Origin: Haematococcus lacustris
Taxonomy: Eukaryota; Chlorophyta; Chlorophyceae; Chlamydomonadales; Haematococcaceae
DNA length: 64,000 bases
Direction of reading: 5' to 3'
Assembly: GCA_030144725.1 (NCBI GenBank)
Contig: JASKMD010000014.1
Span: forward strand, 6,523,450 to 6,587,449
The translations under genes and the position numbers were made by a program. The notes beneath the pieces were generated by a model. The model made no database searches and was not told the DNA's origin. It saw only the letters and a list, made by a program, of their open reading frames with translations. How positions within the stretch are numbered: the first letter of the stretch is position 1; every line of letters begins with the position of its first letter. Positions 33,949-43,461 of this stretch are shown here, in pieces.

Positions 33949-34149
33949 ACCCCGCCCCGCCCCGCCCCGCCCCGCCCCGCCCCGCCCCGCCCCGCCCCGC
34001 CCCGCCCCGCCCCGCCCCGCCCCGCCCCGCCCCGCCCCGCCCCGCCCCGCCCCGCCCCGCCCCGCCCCGCCCCGCCCCGCCCCGCCCCGCCCCGCCCCGC
34101 CCCGCCCCGCCCCGCCCCGCCCCGCCCCGCCCCGCCCCGCCCCGCCCCG
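33949..34149 (+). repeat. (CCCCG)n pentamer array, 200 bp
   Basis: About 40 pure units of CCCCG. The Pro/Arg and Gly/Ala/Arg frames are artefacts. Each unit holds one CpG, giving a dense CpG tract just upstream of the exon at 34216. Confidence 0.95.
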
Positions 34150-34215
34150 TCTCGTTGAAGGCGATTTTAGAATGGACATGGAGGACACGACCCAAGCTCA
34201 CATTTCCCACCCAGT

Positions 34216-37200
34216 GTGGCGGAGATAGTCATTCATAAATTCCCGCCCGCCGCGATGCACGAGGCTGTTGCGAGGCAGTTCGAACTGCTTGCATCGTGTT
34301 TATCGTGGCTCCCACTAGACGTAGCCGAGCATCTTCTAAGCGAAATGGTCACAGCGGGCGTGGCAAGACACCTCGGTGTCCATATAACAGGGCAGTTAGG
34401 TCTGCGTCCGGGCTGGGAAACGTGGGGTCCGTACTGTGGACTAGTCGTCGACTGGTGCAAGCGACTAGGTGTCGATGTGGTCAGCGCATTCGTGGCCTTC
34501 AACCTAAGCGACCAGCAATTGAAATGGGTGGGTGGCCGCTTTGGGGTTCATAGACGCCGAGGTGGAATACTTATGGTCACCCCGGTCATTGGCCCCGCCA
34601 ATCCGTGACAGGCCTGCGCATCGCACCACGCGCTAGTGAAGGGGTGCTGAGGCTATCGCGGTAAGTCACGCGCGCTAAAACTCGCGTTTTGACCTGAAGC
34701 CTTGTACCAGATCACCGCCCGCCACCAGGTCGAAACTTGAGATAGCGCAAACAAGCAGCGACCCACCTACAAGAGCAGGGTGGCTAGGCGCTCCGTGGCG
34801 TCCGTAGCAAAGTTCGCACTAAAGAGGCAGCCTCGCAGTACTGCGCAGTAGGCCATCGCAGTGCGCCGTGCTACCGAGCCATGTCATTACACCACGAGAC
34901 TGAGTCACGCCTCGCTTCGCTGAGGTCGGTGCAAGTCGGGTGCATGGCACTGTTAACTTTTTTGGCTCTATTGGCTCACTTCCTCTATTGGCTCAATTTC
35001 TCTACCGGCTCAGTTTGTGCTATACTGATCAGTTGCTGCTGCTGGTTTTAAGCGAAGGTGCTTGGCCTTACATGTCTTCTGCCTCGTCAATCCCCACTTC
35101 AGCCAACTGATCCTCCTCCATCTCTTGCTCCCACCTCAGATGTTCTAGTACGTCAGCCCTAAGCAATGGCTTGTTCTGCGTCAACCTCTTGCCCTTCCAG
35201 CCCAAGCACCCCCGTGCATACTCCTTCAGCAGATGCACAGTCAAGGTCATGTAGGAGCTTGCAATGTGTGGTGCCCGTGCATGCAGAAGCTTCAAGCACT
35301 GAACATCTTCCTCCTTATCACTTGCCAGTGTCACACGTCCAAACATTGGGATGCTGCTCAGGGTAGATGCTCCATGACACATGCACTGTTGTGGCTTGTT
35401 GCCCATGAGCCTCTCACATGCACATGCAGTCTCAGACCACATGGGCGCAACCCCATCTGCAGGGAAGAACATTGCATGCATGGCCCGTGACCCAGAGATG
35501 GTGCGCAGCAGCCTGTGGGCATCAGGGTCAGGCTCAGCACACTGCTCAACCTCCTCATCCTTCAGCACCAAACACCACCGCCGCTGCACGCTCCCCCTAG
35601 TCTGATGCGCAACACTGGCAGCCAGCTGTGCAGCAGGCACCACACACTCTACATTATGCACACCTACCAGTTGCTGAGCCTTGCACTCAGCACTGAGATC
35701 TGGGTGATCAGCCAAAACTCTGGCTGCCATGCTGTGCTTAAATACCCCACCCTCAGAGTCATGGCGGCCCTTGAAATGAGATGTGGCCCCATACGACCAC
35801 CACACTGGCACCTTGTACTTCATGGCCATGCGCCGATGCAGCTGCAGTGCCGGTGTGCCCTTGAACTGTGTTGCGCACCCATCTGACCACATGCACAGCT
35901 GCTTCATGACCATGCACCGCTCACCCTGTAGATAATTAAGCACCTGATGCAAAGCTGCCTGTGTCACAGCTGCTGACTGATCCTTCCCATCCGTCAAGAC
36001 ATACACAGTTTCCTCCCGGTATTCACCTTTGTCATTCCTGAAGTATGCACATGCTACAAATATGCCCACATTGTGATGGTGCCAGTGATCAGACTAGATC
36101 TCTGTGGGCCGCTCTACTGTCAAGCGCTCAGACCAATCGCATGAGATGACCACCCTCCCATGATCACCCTTCTCTTGCACTGCCTGCTGCTGCCGCCGGA
36201 ACACAGCTAGCTGATGATGAGCCACAAAATGGTGCCAAATGTAGTTGGGCATCTGCTCGTTTAGCTTGTCCACTACCTCACGCAAGCTCAGCTTGAACTG
36301 CTGCAACTCAATCCTAGCTGGCCCCTCCTTCTGCTTGACTGGTGCATACTGCTTGACAGTGAGCATGATAGACCCATCCACACCTGGCTTGAGCTCCATG
36401 CACTTGTCCTTGCAGTCAGAACACGTGCGGTGACAGCAACGTGCTTGGTGGGGTGCATCAGGGCCGCAGGAACCTGATGCAAAGCTCCTGAGTAGCACCA
36501 GCATTTCTGCGGAAGGCTGCAAACTGCTTTGCCACTACTCTAGCAGCAACCCTCACGTGACGGCGAGGCACTGAAGGCTGCTGCTGCCCCTCCTGCCCCT
36601 CCTGCCCCTCCTGCCCCTCCTGCCCCTCCCGCCCCTCCTGCCCCTCCTGCCCCTCCTGCCCCTCCTGCCCCTCCTGCCCCTCCTGCCCCTCCCGCCCCTC
36701 CTGCCCCTCCTGCCCCTCCTGCCCCTCCTGCCCCCCCAGGCTGTTGCCACCTGTGTCTGCTTGCTGCTGCTGCTGCTGTCGCTGTTGCCTGCGCTCTTGC
36801 GCCCTGTGAAGCTGTCGGAGGCAAGCAAGCCTTCTCCTCTCCTTCTGACGGGCTGCCCGCCGTGCTACGGGTGTCGGTGTGACCGGGGCAAGAGGGCTGT
36901 TAACATGTCCAGGGCAGGGGGATGACAGAATGCTGAAGCTGTTATGTAGCCTCAAGGGTGGGAGACTCGAGGCTAGAGAGAAAGCAGCTTGAGCTGCTTC
37001 GCTGCGGACACAATTGCGCATGTAACAAATGCGCTGCGGCACAGGTTGCATGGCTGCATGGCTCATGAGCTCGGTGGTGGGTGCCCTGCACATGGGTCAT
37101 AGCAGGTCACAGCAGGTCAATAGCACATGGGTCACAGCAGGTCACATCAGGTCACAGTGTTGGTAGGCTGTAAAGAGGTCAAGGTCGCACCTCATCCATG

Positions 37201-38565
37201 CGTCCATGTGCTGATGTTCAAGGGCCGAAGCCAGCTGGTCCTGGGCATGCTGCAGCAGCTGCTGGTCCAGAGCCAGCTTGTGCTGGGCATGCTGCAGCTG
37301 CTCCTGGTCCAGAGCCAGCTTGTGCTGGGCATGCTGCAGCTGCTGCTGGTCCAGAGCCAGCTTGTGCTGGGCATGCTGCAACTGCTCCTGGTCCAGAGCC
37401 AGCTTGTGCTGGTCCAGAGCCAGCTGCTGCTGGGCGCTGCGGCCAAGGCAAGTGCGTGGGCGCTTATGGCCCCAACATGTGCTGGCATCCCCGCTTAATT
37501 GTTGTGGTGTTGCAAGGGCTGTTTCAAGGGCTGACAGCTCGGTAGGGCTCTGCAGGGTGAAGGATGGATGTTGCCACAATGGATGTTGCCACAATGGAGG
37601 TTCCCGCCACTGCCACAGCCACCGCTTACCAGCTTGGCACGTATCGCATTTTCGCGTGCCAGGGCAGCGCGGCGTCGGGGTCCATGACGGCCCATCGCAA
37701 ATTTCACAGGACACAGTGCGAGAACTGCAACGATGAGGGCGCCCAGCGGCAGCACAGGGTCTAACCCATCGGGGATGTGCTCAAGGACGCCGCCAATCGC
37801 CCCCTGTGATGAGATCGCCCCATGCCACATTCACCCTCGGCCACATTTTGTCATTGTGTGTACCACACAAGGTGATGGAGTATGCCTGGAGCACAACCCG
37901 GAATATAGACCCGCCCAGCTATCCGACACAGGTGGAAGCACGCGGAAAGGACCACTGACCGAAAGGTAAAAGATCTTGACAGAAGCCCCGGAATGATGGG
38001 GTCAAAGCTTCAGCAGAGTGCACGGTAGCGAAACAAAGTCCACGCACGGTGGTGCTGACACCTCAGTGAGATGCTCTGCAAGCTTGGAGGGCAGGGTCAG
38101 GCAGGTCTCGCGCCAGGTGTCAGGAAGGGCCCGGGCCATGAGGGGTCCCGACCCAACCCAGGGAATCTTGCGCTTCGACCTGACACCCACGTACGGTCGC
38201 ACCCTGCTGAGCCCCTGGCTGCAGCGAGCGACCATGTTCACAGTCCGCGGTACTGGCGGGCGGAGTGATCTGGGAGGCTTCAGGTCAAAACGCGAGTTTC
38301 AGCGCGCGTGACTTACCGCGATAGCCTCAGCACCCCTTCACTAGCGCGTGGTGCGATGCGCAGGCCTGTCACGGATTGGCGGGGCCAATGACCGGGGTGA
38401 CCTTATCTTGTGCTATCTTGTGCTATGCAGCACAAAGACTGCGGGAATGTGAACGTTGGGCGCGTAGTCTTCAACCTCGACGGCCTGTTCTGTAAGCATT
38501 ATGTGGCCATCCAGCCAGACCACACAGGCAAATTAGTGCGGATATTCGTCATCCTAGGGGGGTAG
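34216..38565 (+). CDS. Unrecognised host gene, 3' part, with a transposon in its intron
   Basis: Exon a runs from at or before 34216 to 34527 and encodes a helical segment (EAVARQFELLASCLSWLP, DVAEHLLSEMVTAGVARHLG, WGPYCGLVVDWCKRLGVDVV). It ends ...QQLKW at the donor TGG|GTGGGT. Exon b (38431-38565) follows the acceptor GCTATGCAG. It is in the same phase and reads HKDCGNVNVGRVVFNLDG...YVAIQPDHTGKLVRIFVILGG and then TAG. Between the exons sits a 3.83-kb transposon with a TTAT duplication. Without it the intron would be about 71 bp. The agreement of phase and the coding-like sequence on both sides support one gene. Exon a has no ATG of its own; a CCCAG acceptor at about 34211 suggests earlier exons. 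I do not recognise the family. The intron carrying the element may still be spliced. Confidence 0.5.
35068..36534 (-). pseudogene. Transposase-like protein with SDG..QFKG motif, broken by an in-frame TAG
   Basis: Main protein of the 3.8-kb transposon. Read from 36534 downwards: a Cys/His cluster (CCHRTCSDCKDKC), a helical segment (LREVVDKLNEQMPNYIWHHFVAHHQ), CDWSERL, then TAG at 36096-36094. The frame continues open through HWHHHNVGIFVACAYF, MWSDGCATQFKG and WSYGATSHFKGRHDSEGGVFKH to a stop at 35068. The SDGxxxQFK and HFKGxxDxxGGxxK motifs occur in a widespread class of eukaryotic repeat-encoded proteins thought to have a DDE (RNase H-like) core; I cannot name the superfamily. In that class a Gln normally stands where the TAG is (CAG to TAG would explain it), so this copy is probably dead. 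No ATG is present near the start; the N-terminal part probably comes from the 37093-36458 segment. Confidence 0.65.
36458..37093 (-). CDS. N-terminal segment of the transposon protein with (Gly-Gln-Glu)n repeat
   Basis: A 211-codon frame from ATG 37093. A basic, Arg/Gln-rich region (RRAARQKERRR, then QERRQQRQQQQQQ) is followed by about 17 GQE tripeptides encoded by a 9-bp CCTGCCCCT array (36587-36735) and then a second basic stretch (RRHVRVAARVV). A 43-bp GT/AG intron (RRH|GTGAGG ... TTTGCAG|CCT, about 36556-36514) would join it in phase to the transposase-like frame. This is short but keeps both frames open. The alternative is a frameshift. Function probably DNA binding or nuclear targeting (inference only). 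Confidence 0.45.
   Translation of the reverse strand: MCRAPTTELMSHAAMQPVPQRICYMRNCVRSEAAQAAFSLASSLPPLRLHNSFSILSSPCPGHVNSPLAPVTPTPVARRAARQKERRRLACLRQLHRAQERRQQRQQQQQQADTGGNSLGGQEGQEGQEGQEGREGQEGQEGQEGQEGQEGQEGREGQEGQEGQEGQEGQQQPSVPRRHVRVAARVVAKQFAAFRRNAGATQELCIRFLRP
37142..37830 (-). CDS. Transposon accessory protein: membrane segment plus coiled-coil repeats
   Basis: Two exons: 37630-37830 (67 codons, ATG 37830) and 37142-37549. They join in phase 0 at CTG|GTAAGC and CTGCAG|AGC to give 202 aa. The N-terminal part has a hydrophobic segment (LPLGALIVAVLALCP, about 34-48) followed by a basic stretch (GRHGPRRRAALARENAIRAKL). The C-terminal part is a run of 14-residue repeats, LDQEQLQHAQHKLA, predicted to form a coiled coil and encoded by a 42-bp tandem repeat (about 37235-37430). 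It lies inside the 3.8-kb element, upstream of the transposase on the same strand. Family not recognised. Confidence 0.45.
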
Positions 38566-38669
38566 TTTTATGATGCGGTTCGCCTCGGATTGTCCTTGCG
38601 ACTCCAACGCCACTTGGCGCTTGTTGAAACTCTGAGTGTTTGAGCAGTTGGAGTGTAGCCACCTACAGT

Positions 38670-39393
38670 CAGGGCTGTGACTATACGGGGTAAGTTACTG
38701 ATATCCGGCTGGTAACCCGTAAGTAAGTATGTCCGTAAGCGATACGGGGTAAGTCCGGAACCAACCGCTTCCCGTATGTGTGAAGCCCCCTGTGACCTTC
38801 AGGCGACGAGCGCACATCCATTGCGATGGAGTTAGGGTCACCACGCGCCACTCAGCGTCTGTAGATGCAGACACTTTTGCGCCAGTCATCCATGGCCACT
38901 GCAGAGGATGTGCGGCAGATCCCCGGCGTCTCCGGGCCGCTCAGAAAGCGCAGCCGGACCGACCAGCCCAACATTATCACATGGTCTGGTATCACAGGCA
39001 CTTCGGCGCAAATGGCGACATGGTCTGGTATCACAGGCACTTCGGCGCAAATGGCGAAGGCTGCGATAGCGACAGGCGCAAGTGCAACTTCCGCACGTGG
39101 TTGAGAGAGACGTTGAGGGAGACGTTGGTAGGGCGTAACGTGCTAAGTACTAAACACTCGGAAGCAGATAGGCTCGATGAGTGAACAAAGTTGGAGGAAA
39201 CAGGTGAAGCAGGGTTGGAGGAAGCAGGGAAGGCGGAAGGGGAGAAGCGAAAAAGATGGCCCGCATGTTTGCATGGACCCCCTTACGGCGGAACTTACAG
39301 ATCGGTTAGGCGGAACTTACGCGTGTGCTTACTGAGCTACGGTAAGTAATGTAAGCGTATCCGTAACCCGTAACCCCGTATCGCACAGGCCTG
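38670..39393. mobile_element. hAT-type element, 724 bp, TSD CCTACAGT
   Basis: Exact 8-bp duplication CCTACAGT (38662-38669, 39394-39401). The ends are CAGGGCTGTGACTATACGGG and its imperfect inverse (CCCCGTATCGCACAGGCCTG), with GTAAGT/ACGG-rich subterminal repeats. A frame at 38892-39104 reads MATAEDVRQIPGVSGPLRKR followed by an exact 36-bp duplication (ATGGTCTGGTATCACAGGCA...). No transposase core is visible. Confidence 0.85.
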
Positions 39394-39712
39394 CCTACAG
39401 TACTGTAGATGTCTACAGTACTGTAGATGTCTACAGTACTGTACTCAAACTACTGTACTGTACTCAAACTCTGAGTGTTTGAGCAGTTGGAGTGTAGCCA
39501 CCTACAGTACTGTAGATGTCTACAGTACTGTAGATGTCTATAGTACTGTAGACACCTACAGTACTGTAGACACCTACAGTACTGTAGACACCTACAGTAC
39601 TGTAGGTCAGATTTGACAAGGTCTCTTGTAAATAGGGTACCATGCTGTTCTCCACATTCAAACCACCATACAATACTGTAGGTGCCTACAGTACTGTAGG
39701 TCAGATTTGACA
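39394..39712 (+). repeat. Array of the 14-bp palindrome CTACAGTACTGTAG
   Basis: Ten or more copies of CTACAGTACTGTAG (its own reverse complement) spaced by ATGT, ACAC or similar, giving an 18-bp period. The segment CTGAGTGTTTGAGCAGTTGG at 39471 repeats that at 38633, showing local duplication around the hAT insertion. The same palindrome array recurs at 61412-61720. Confidence 0.9.
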
Positions 39713-40318
39713 AGCTCTCTGTAAATAACTACCGCGATTGCACCGTCAGCTTCTGCGTGCAAGCTAGTGAGTGGCGTCGAAGCGCAGTCCCGCAAGCTCA
39801 ATATGGGTGTTTGTGCCGAAAGTTGTGTCCACGCAATAAGGTCGCCATAGGGAGCTACGTACATATGTGTAAGGTCTAAAGGCCGGGGCCCGTCTCTATC
39901 GCAAGCTAGGTCTGTTCTGCCGGTTGTACTGGGTAGCTCGGCTTGCAACCCCCCGCACAGTTGTGGATGTTGATGATGCCTCGCAATTACAACAACCTCC
40001 TGCACCGCACCCTACTATCTAATATCGAGTGCGGCAGAGATTGCCCTAAAAACTGTTTGCGGTTGGCCCTCAACCATCCATCATTACATCTAACCTCACA
40101 TCATTACATCATGACTCTTAGCCTACATCATTACATCAAACTGCCACACTCCGGGTAATTAAGGCCGAGACGGCAGTTTCCGCTGAGGTATACCGCGGAT
40201 AGCCCATCGCAAGGGGGACCCATCGCCGTCAATAACTCCGTCTAACTCGAAGTGGTTGAGCTGTAATCGCGGTTACAATGACCTGGTCACATATTCTCCG
40301 CGGTTACAATGACCTGAT
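39713..40318. other. Spacer, no gene seen
   Basis: Contains CATCATTACATC repeats (40079-40137) and a direct repeat CGCGGTTACAATGACCTG (40273, 40300) leading into the palindrome array. Confidence 0.4.
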
Positions 40319-40690
40319 TGCCCTGCGGAGGGTCACCGCTAGGCTCGCTTCCTAGGCAACTCTGACCCTGCGGAGGGTCACCGCTGGCTCATTTCCTAGG
40401 CATTTCTGACCCTGCGGAGGGTCACTGCTGGCTCATTTCCTAGGCATTTCTGACCCTGCGGAGGGTCACCGCTGGCTCATTTCCTAGGCATTTCTGACCC
40501 TGCGGAGGGTCACCGATGGCTCATTTCTTGGGCATTTCTGACCCTGCGGAGGGTCACCGATGGCTCATTTCCTGGGCATTTCTGACCCTGCGGAGGGTCA
40601 CAGCTGGCTCATTTCCTAGGCATTTCTGACCCTGCGGAGGGTCACCGATGGCTCACTGTCCTAGGCATTCCTGACCCTGCGGAGGGTCAC
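40319..40690 (+). repeat. Left 44-bp palindrome array, nine copies
   Basis: GACCCTGCGGAGGGTCACCG begins at 40364, 40408, 40452, 40496, 40540, 40584, 40628 and 40673, with a partial copy at about 40320. The period is 44 bp (once 45). The 7-bp arms TGACCCT/AGGGTCA flank a CpG-containing centre. The remainder of each unit is GCTGGCTCATTTCCTAGGCA. Confidence 0.95.
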
Positions 40691-40904
40691 AAAGCCTCGT
40701 GCACATCTTAATCATGCTTGACAACCCATGCAATACTTCATCGCACTATTCACTCAGGCTATTCTATCTCATCAATAAATCCAATCTTGTGATGGATGGT
40801 GCATCATGTTGTGAAACACATGTCCTGTATTATGCATCATGTTCCATGTCGTGACATATGGCTATCTCAGCTTATGTAACTTGCTATCTGTGCTATGATG
40901 ATGT

Positions 40905-42105
40905 ATGGGCATGAGGTACCAGCCAGGACCATGGCTGTCATATAAGGGCGAGCTCTTCCGGCCAGACCAGCTCCAGCAATGCAGGGAGGCAGCTCTGGTT
41001 TCAGGGCTCACAAAATGCGAGCTGCCTGATGAGAATAAGCCAACGGTTGAGGTGAAGAAAGCAAGCATCACCCTGGGAAGGACCTACGCCTGGGTTTTGT
41101 TCAACAAGACGGACATGGAGGGCGTGTCAGACTTTGGCACTGGACATAGAGTGCAGGTGGTGGTAGCGAAAGACCCTGATACGGAGACTGGGGACCTGGA
41201 TACAAGCCTGGCGCACCTGGCACTGGACAAGAACAAGAAGGCAACCAAGCACCTGGAGGCTCCACAGAGGAAAGAGGTGAGACACAAAGCACATGATACA
41301 TGAATCTTGCCACATACAAGGTCATACATCTGCTACTTGTTACACATCACCCCATAACCATACACTCCTACAATAGGGATATAATCTATTTCTATGCGCA
41401 TGTTGCTTACAGGTCGAGGATGCTCTCAAAGTCGTGAAGAAATACCTGACCGACTTACAGCCATTCCTCAAGCAGCTCCTTGGGCGTCCTGTGAACTTGC
41501 TGGCCATCATCATCACCGACCCAACCACCCAGCGGCGCATGGTTGGTAAATCCATGATGGAGGAAGCAGCCCAGCAGCAGTGCCCAGCCCAGGCCCCTCA
41601 CACAGACTTCTATCCGGTGGGTCCTGGCGACGACGATGGCTTGATCTTCCTACTTGCGTGGCAGGACTTCGACTTGGTTGCCTACATGGGCAGCCACACC
41701 CTGTCAGAGGAGGCAGCACCCTTCTACCTGCCGGCACCCAGAGGGAGAGTCAACAAGGACCTGCCACGCCTGGCTCATATTGCCAAACACGCCGTACTGC
41801 AGGAGGGCACCTTGGTGCATGTCACAGCAGGCGAGCTGGTGCTGTTCCGTGGCAACACGGTGCATGCAGGGTATTTGGGCAGGCCTGACTCGTGCAGCGC
41901 ACGCCTGTATGGGTTTAGCAGGCCTAACACAGTGGCTGACAACACTACCGTCAACACGTCCATGATGGGTCCAGTCATGCACGGCCTGTACCAGCCTACA
42001 CAGGATGAGCCAGATGACCAAAAGATGGGGGAGTGGAACAGGCGAGGAAAGGCGGGCAAGTATGTTTATGCCACGCAGCAGTATCAGCCATGTGAGCGCA
42101 TCTAA
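40905..42105 (+). CDS. 2-oxoglutarate/Fe(II) dioxygenase-like protein inside inverted satellite arrays
   Basis: Two exons, 40905-41276 and 41413-42105, join in phase 0 (AAAGAG|GTGAGA ... GCTTACAG|GTC, intron 136 bp) to give 354 aa from ATG 40905. The C-terminal half has the signature of the double-stranded beta-helix oxygenases. This consists of HTD (H187, D189), a middle strand DLVAYMGSH, then GTLVHVTAGELVLFRGNTVHAG with the distal His (H275), and R288 in ARLYGFSR, placed like the 2-oxoglutarate-binding Arg. The spacing of 86 residues between D189 and H275 is normal for the fold. The N-terminal 180 residues (WLSYKGELFRPDQ..., VQVVVAKDPD) are not recognised. Upstream coding exons are possible. 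No substrate can be named. DNA-modifying TET/JBP-type enzymes are one possibility because those are also found in mobile elements, but specific TET motifs were not verified. Confidence 0.65.
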
Positions 42106-42249
42106 TGTTAACCCCAGCCATGGACGCATGCAATCCATCTCATGACTGACGGGCCATGATGTACCTCAGGACTGCCTTGGTTGTGAATCTCAGTGACATT
42201 GTGTGCAGGGGATTGCCTAGTGTGTTAGCCTGGTCAGGAGTGCCTAGGA

Positions 42250-42890
42250 CAATGAGCTAGCTGTGACCCTCCGCAGGGTCAGGAAAGCCTAGGAAAAGGG
42301 GCCAGTCGTGACCCTCCGGAGGGTCAGGAATGCCTAGGAAATGAGCCGGCTGTGACCCTCCGCAGGGTCAGGAATGCCTAGGAAAGGGGGCCATTTGTGA
42401 CCCTCCGGAGGGTCAGGAATGCCTAGGAAAGTGAACCGGTTGTGACCCTCCGGAGGGTCAGGAATGCCTAGGAAATGAGCCGGCTGTGACCCTCCGCAGG
42501 GTCAGGAATGCCTAGGAAAGGGGGCCAGTTGTGACCCTCCGGAGGGTCAGGAATGCCTAGGAAAGTGAACCGGCTGTGACCCTCCGGAGGGTCAGGAATG
42601 CCTAGGAAAGGGGGCCAGTTGTGACCCTCCGGAGGGTCAGGAATGCCTAGGAAAGTGAACCGGCTGTGACCCTGCGGAGGGTCACAAAAACGAGCGGAGG
42701 GTCACGTCTGACCCTCCGCAGGGTCAAGTCACCCGCCCTTGGGGCAAGAGGAGTACGTGACCCTGCGGAGGGTCACGTCTGACCCTGCGGAGGGCCACAA
42801 AACCCTGCGGAGGGTCACGCCTGACCCTGCGGAGGGTCAAGTCACCTCCACTTCGGCCAAGAGGGGTACTTGACCCTCCGCAGGGTCACC
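42250..42890 (-). repeat. Right 44-bp palindrome array, ten copies, inverted relative to the left array
   Basis: Units TGTGACCCTCCGGAGGGTCA + GGAATGCCTAGGAAATGAGC start at about 42262, 42308, 42352, 42397, 42442, 42485, 42531, 42575, 42620 and 42664. This is the reverse complement of the left unit (TGCCTAGGAAATGAGC versus GCTCATTTCCTAGGCA). Several copies contain the perfect 18-bp palindrome TGACCCTCCGGAGGGTCA. From 42680 to 42890 the palindromes continue without the rest of the unit, separated by GTC, ACAAAA or AAGTCACC. Confidence 0.95.
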
Positions 42891-43460
42891 TACAAGGGGC
42901 CATAGCTCATCACTGGCTGGGACTTTTGGCATGACACCTACTAGGTTGGGCAGCTGTAACCATCCTCTACAATCGCTCATACTCACATTTCATGAAAAGT
43001 CACTTTGGTCACTCGGTGCCAACTCCCTTAGCCAAAGTCAGGGTCACAGCCCCACACCTGGTCCAGCAACTCCCCAAGGACTGAGAATTACACTTTGGCC
43101 CAAGAGAGTCTTGTCATCCCTTAGGTCACAGCAGCCTACATACCAAGTTTCAGACCTGAACTCTCAGGTTTTCCAAGCCAGCCAGGCCTTAATTTGCCGG
43201 AGTGCACTTGTGCTCCTGCCAATCACTGCATGCATGGTATGGGCAAGGGCTCTGACTCTTGCAATGGCTGGTCTCAGGGTCGATACCGAATCCTAGAGGC
43301 TGAATAATGCTGGGCTCGGCAACATAGGCACCACTCGCAGAAAAGTTCATGAGAAAAGTTGAATTTTTTGACAAAGTGGCTTGATTGTATTTTTTAGCGG
43401 TTCTAAGAATGGGGGTGTAAACCTAAAATCGAGGAAAAATCGGGCTGAGGAGATACGAGA
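42891..43460. other. Spacer, no gene seen
   Basis: No recognisable motif. An AT-richer stretch at 43340-43460 leads into the next array. Confidence 0.4.
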
Positions 43461-43461
43461 A

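Larger units (their letters stand above)
34575..38402 (-). mobile_element. 3828-bp DNA transposon with 128-bp TIRs, TSD TTAT
   Basis: The terminal inverted repeats 34575-34702 and 38275-38402 start GGTCACCCCGGTCATTGGCC and differ at one visible position. The 4-bp duplication TTAT lies at 34571-34574 and 38403-38406. Three coding segments are on the minus strand: 37830-37142, 37093-36458 and about 36534-35068. The near-identical TIRs imply recent insertion or gene conversion. The same terminal sequence (GGTCACCCC..CCATTGGCCCCGC) occurs at 10260, 10982 and 13207. The superfamily was not assigned. Confidence 0.85.

Noticed and set aside
36094..36096. Alternative genetic code with TAG as Gln
   Set aside because: The intact P450, IST1 and HPt models all use standard stops; HPt and the RGG remnant end in TAG. 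A point mutation in a transposon is simpler.
37192..37545. Ala/Gly/Pro-rich and Trp/Ser-rich frames over the 42-bp repeat
   Set aside because: Other-frame readings of the coiled-coil repeat exon of the transposon accessory protein.
40319..40690. CRISPR array (regular 44-bp period with palindromic repeat)
   Set aside because: The sequence between palindromes is itself repeated rather than unique spacers, there are no cas genes, and the genome is eukaryotic.
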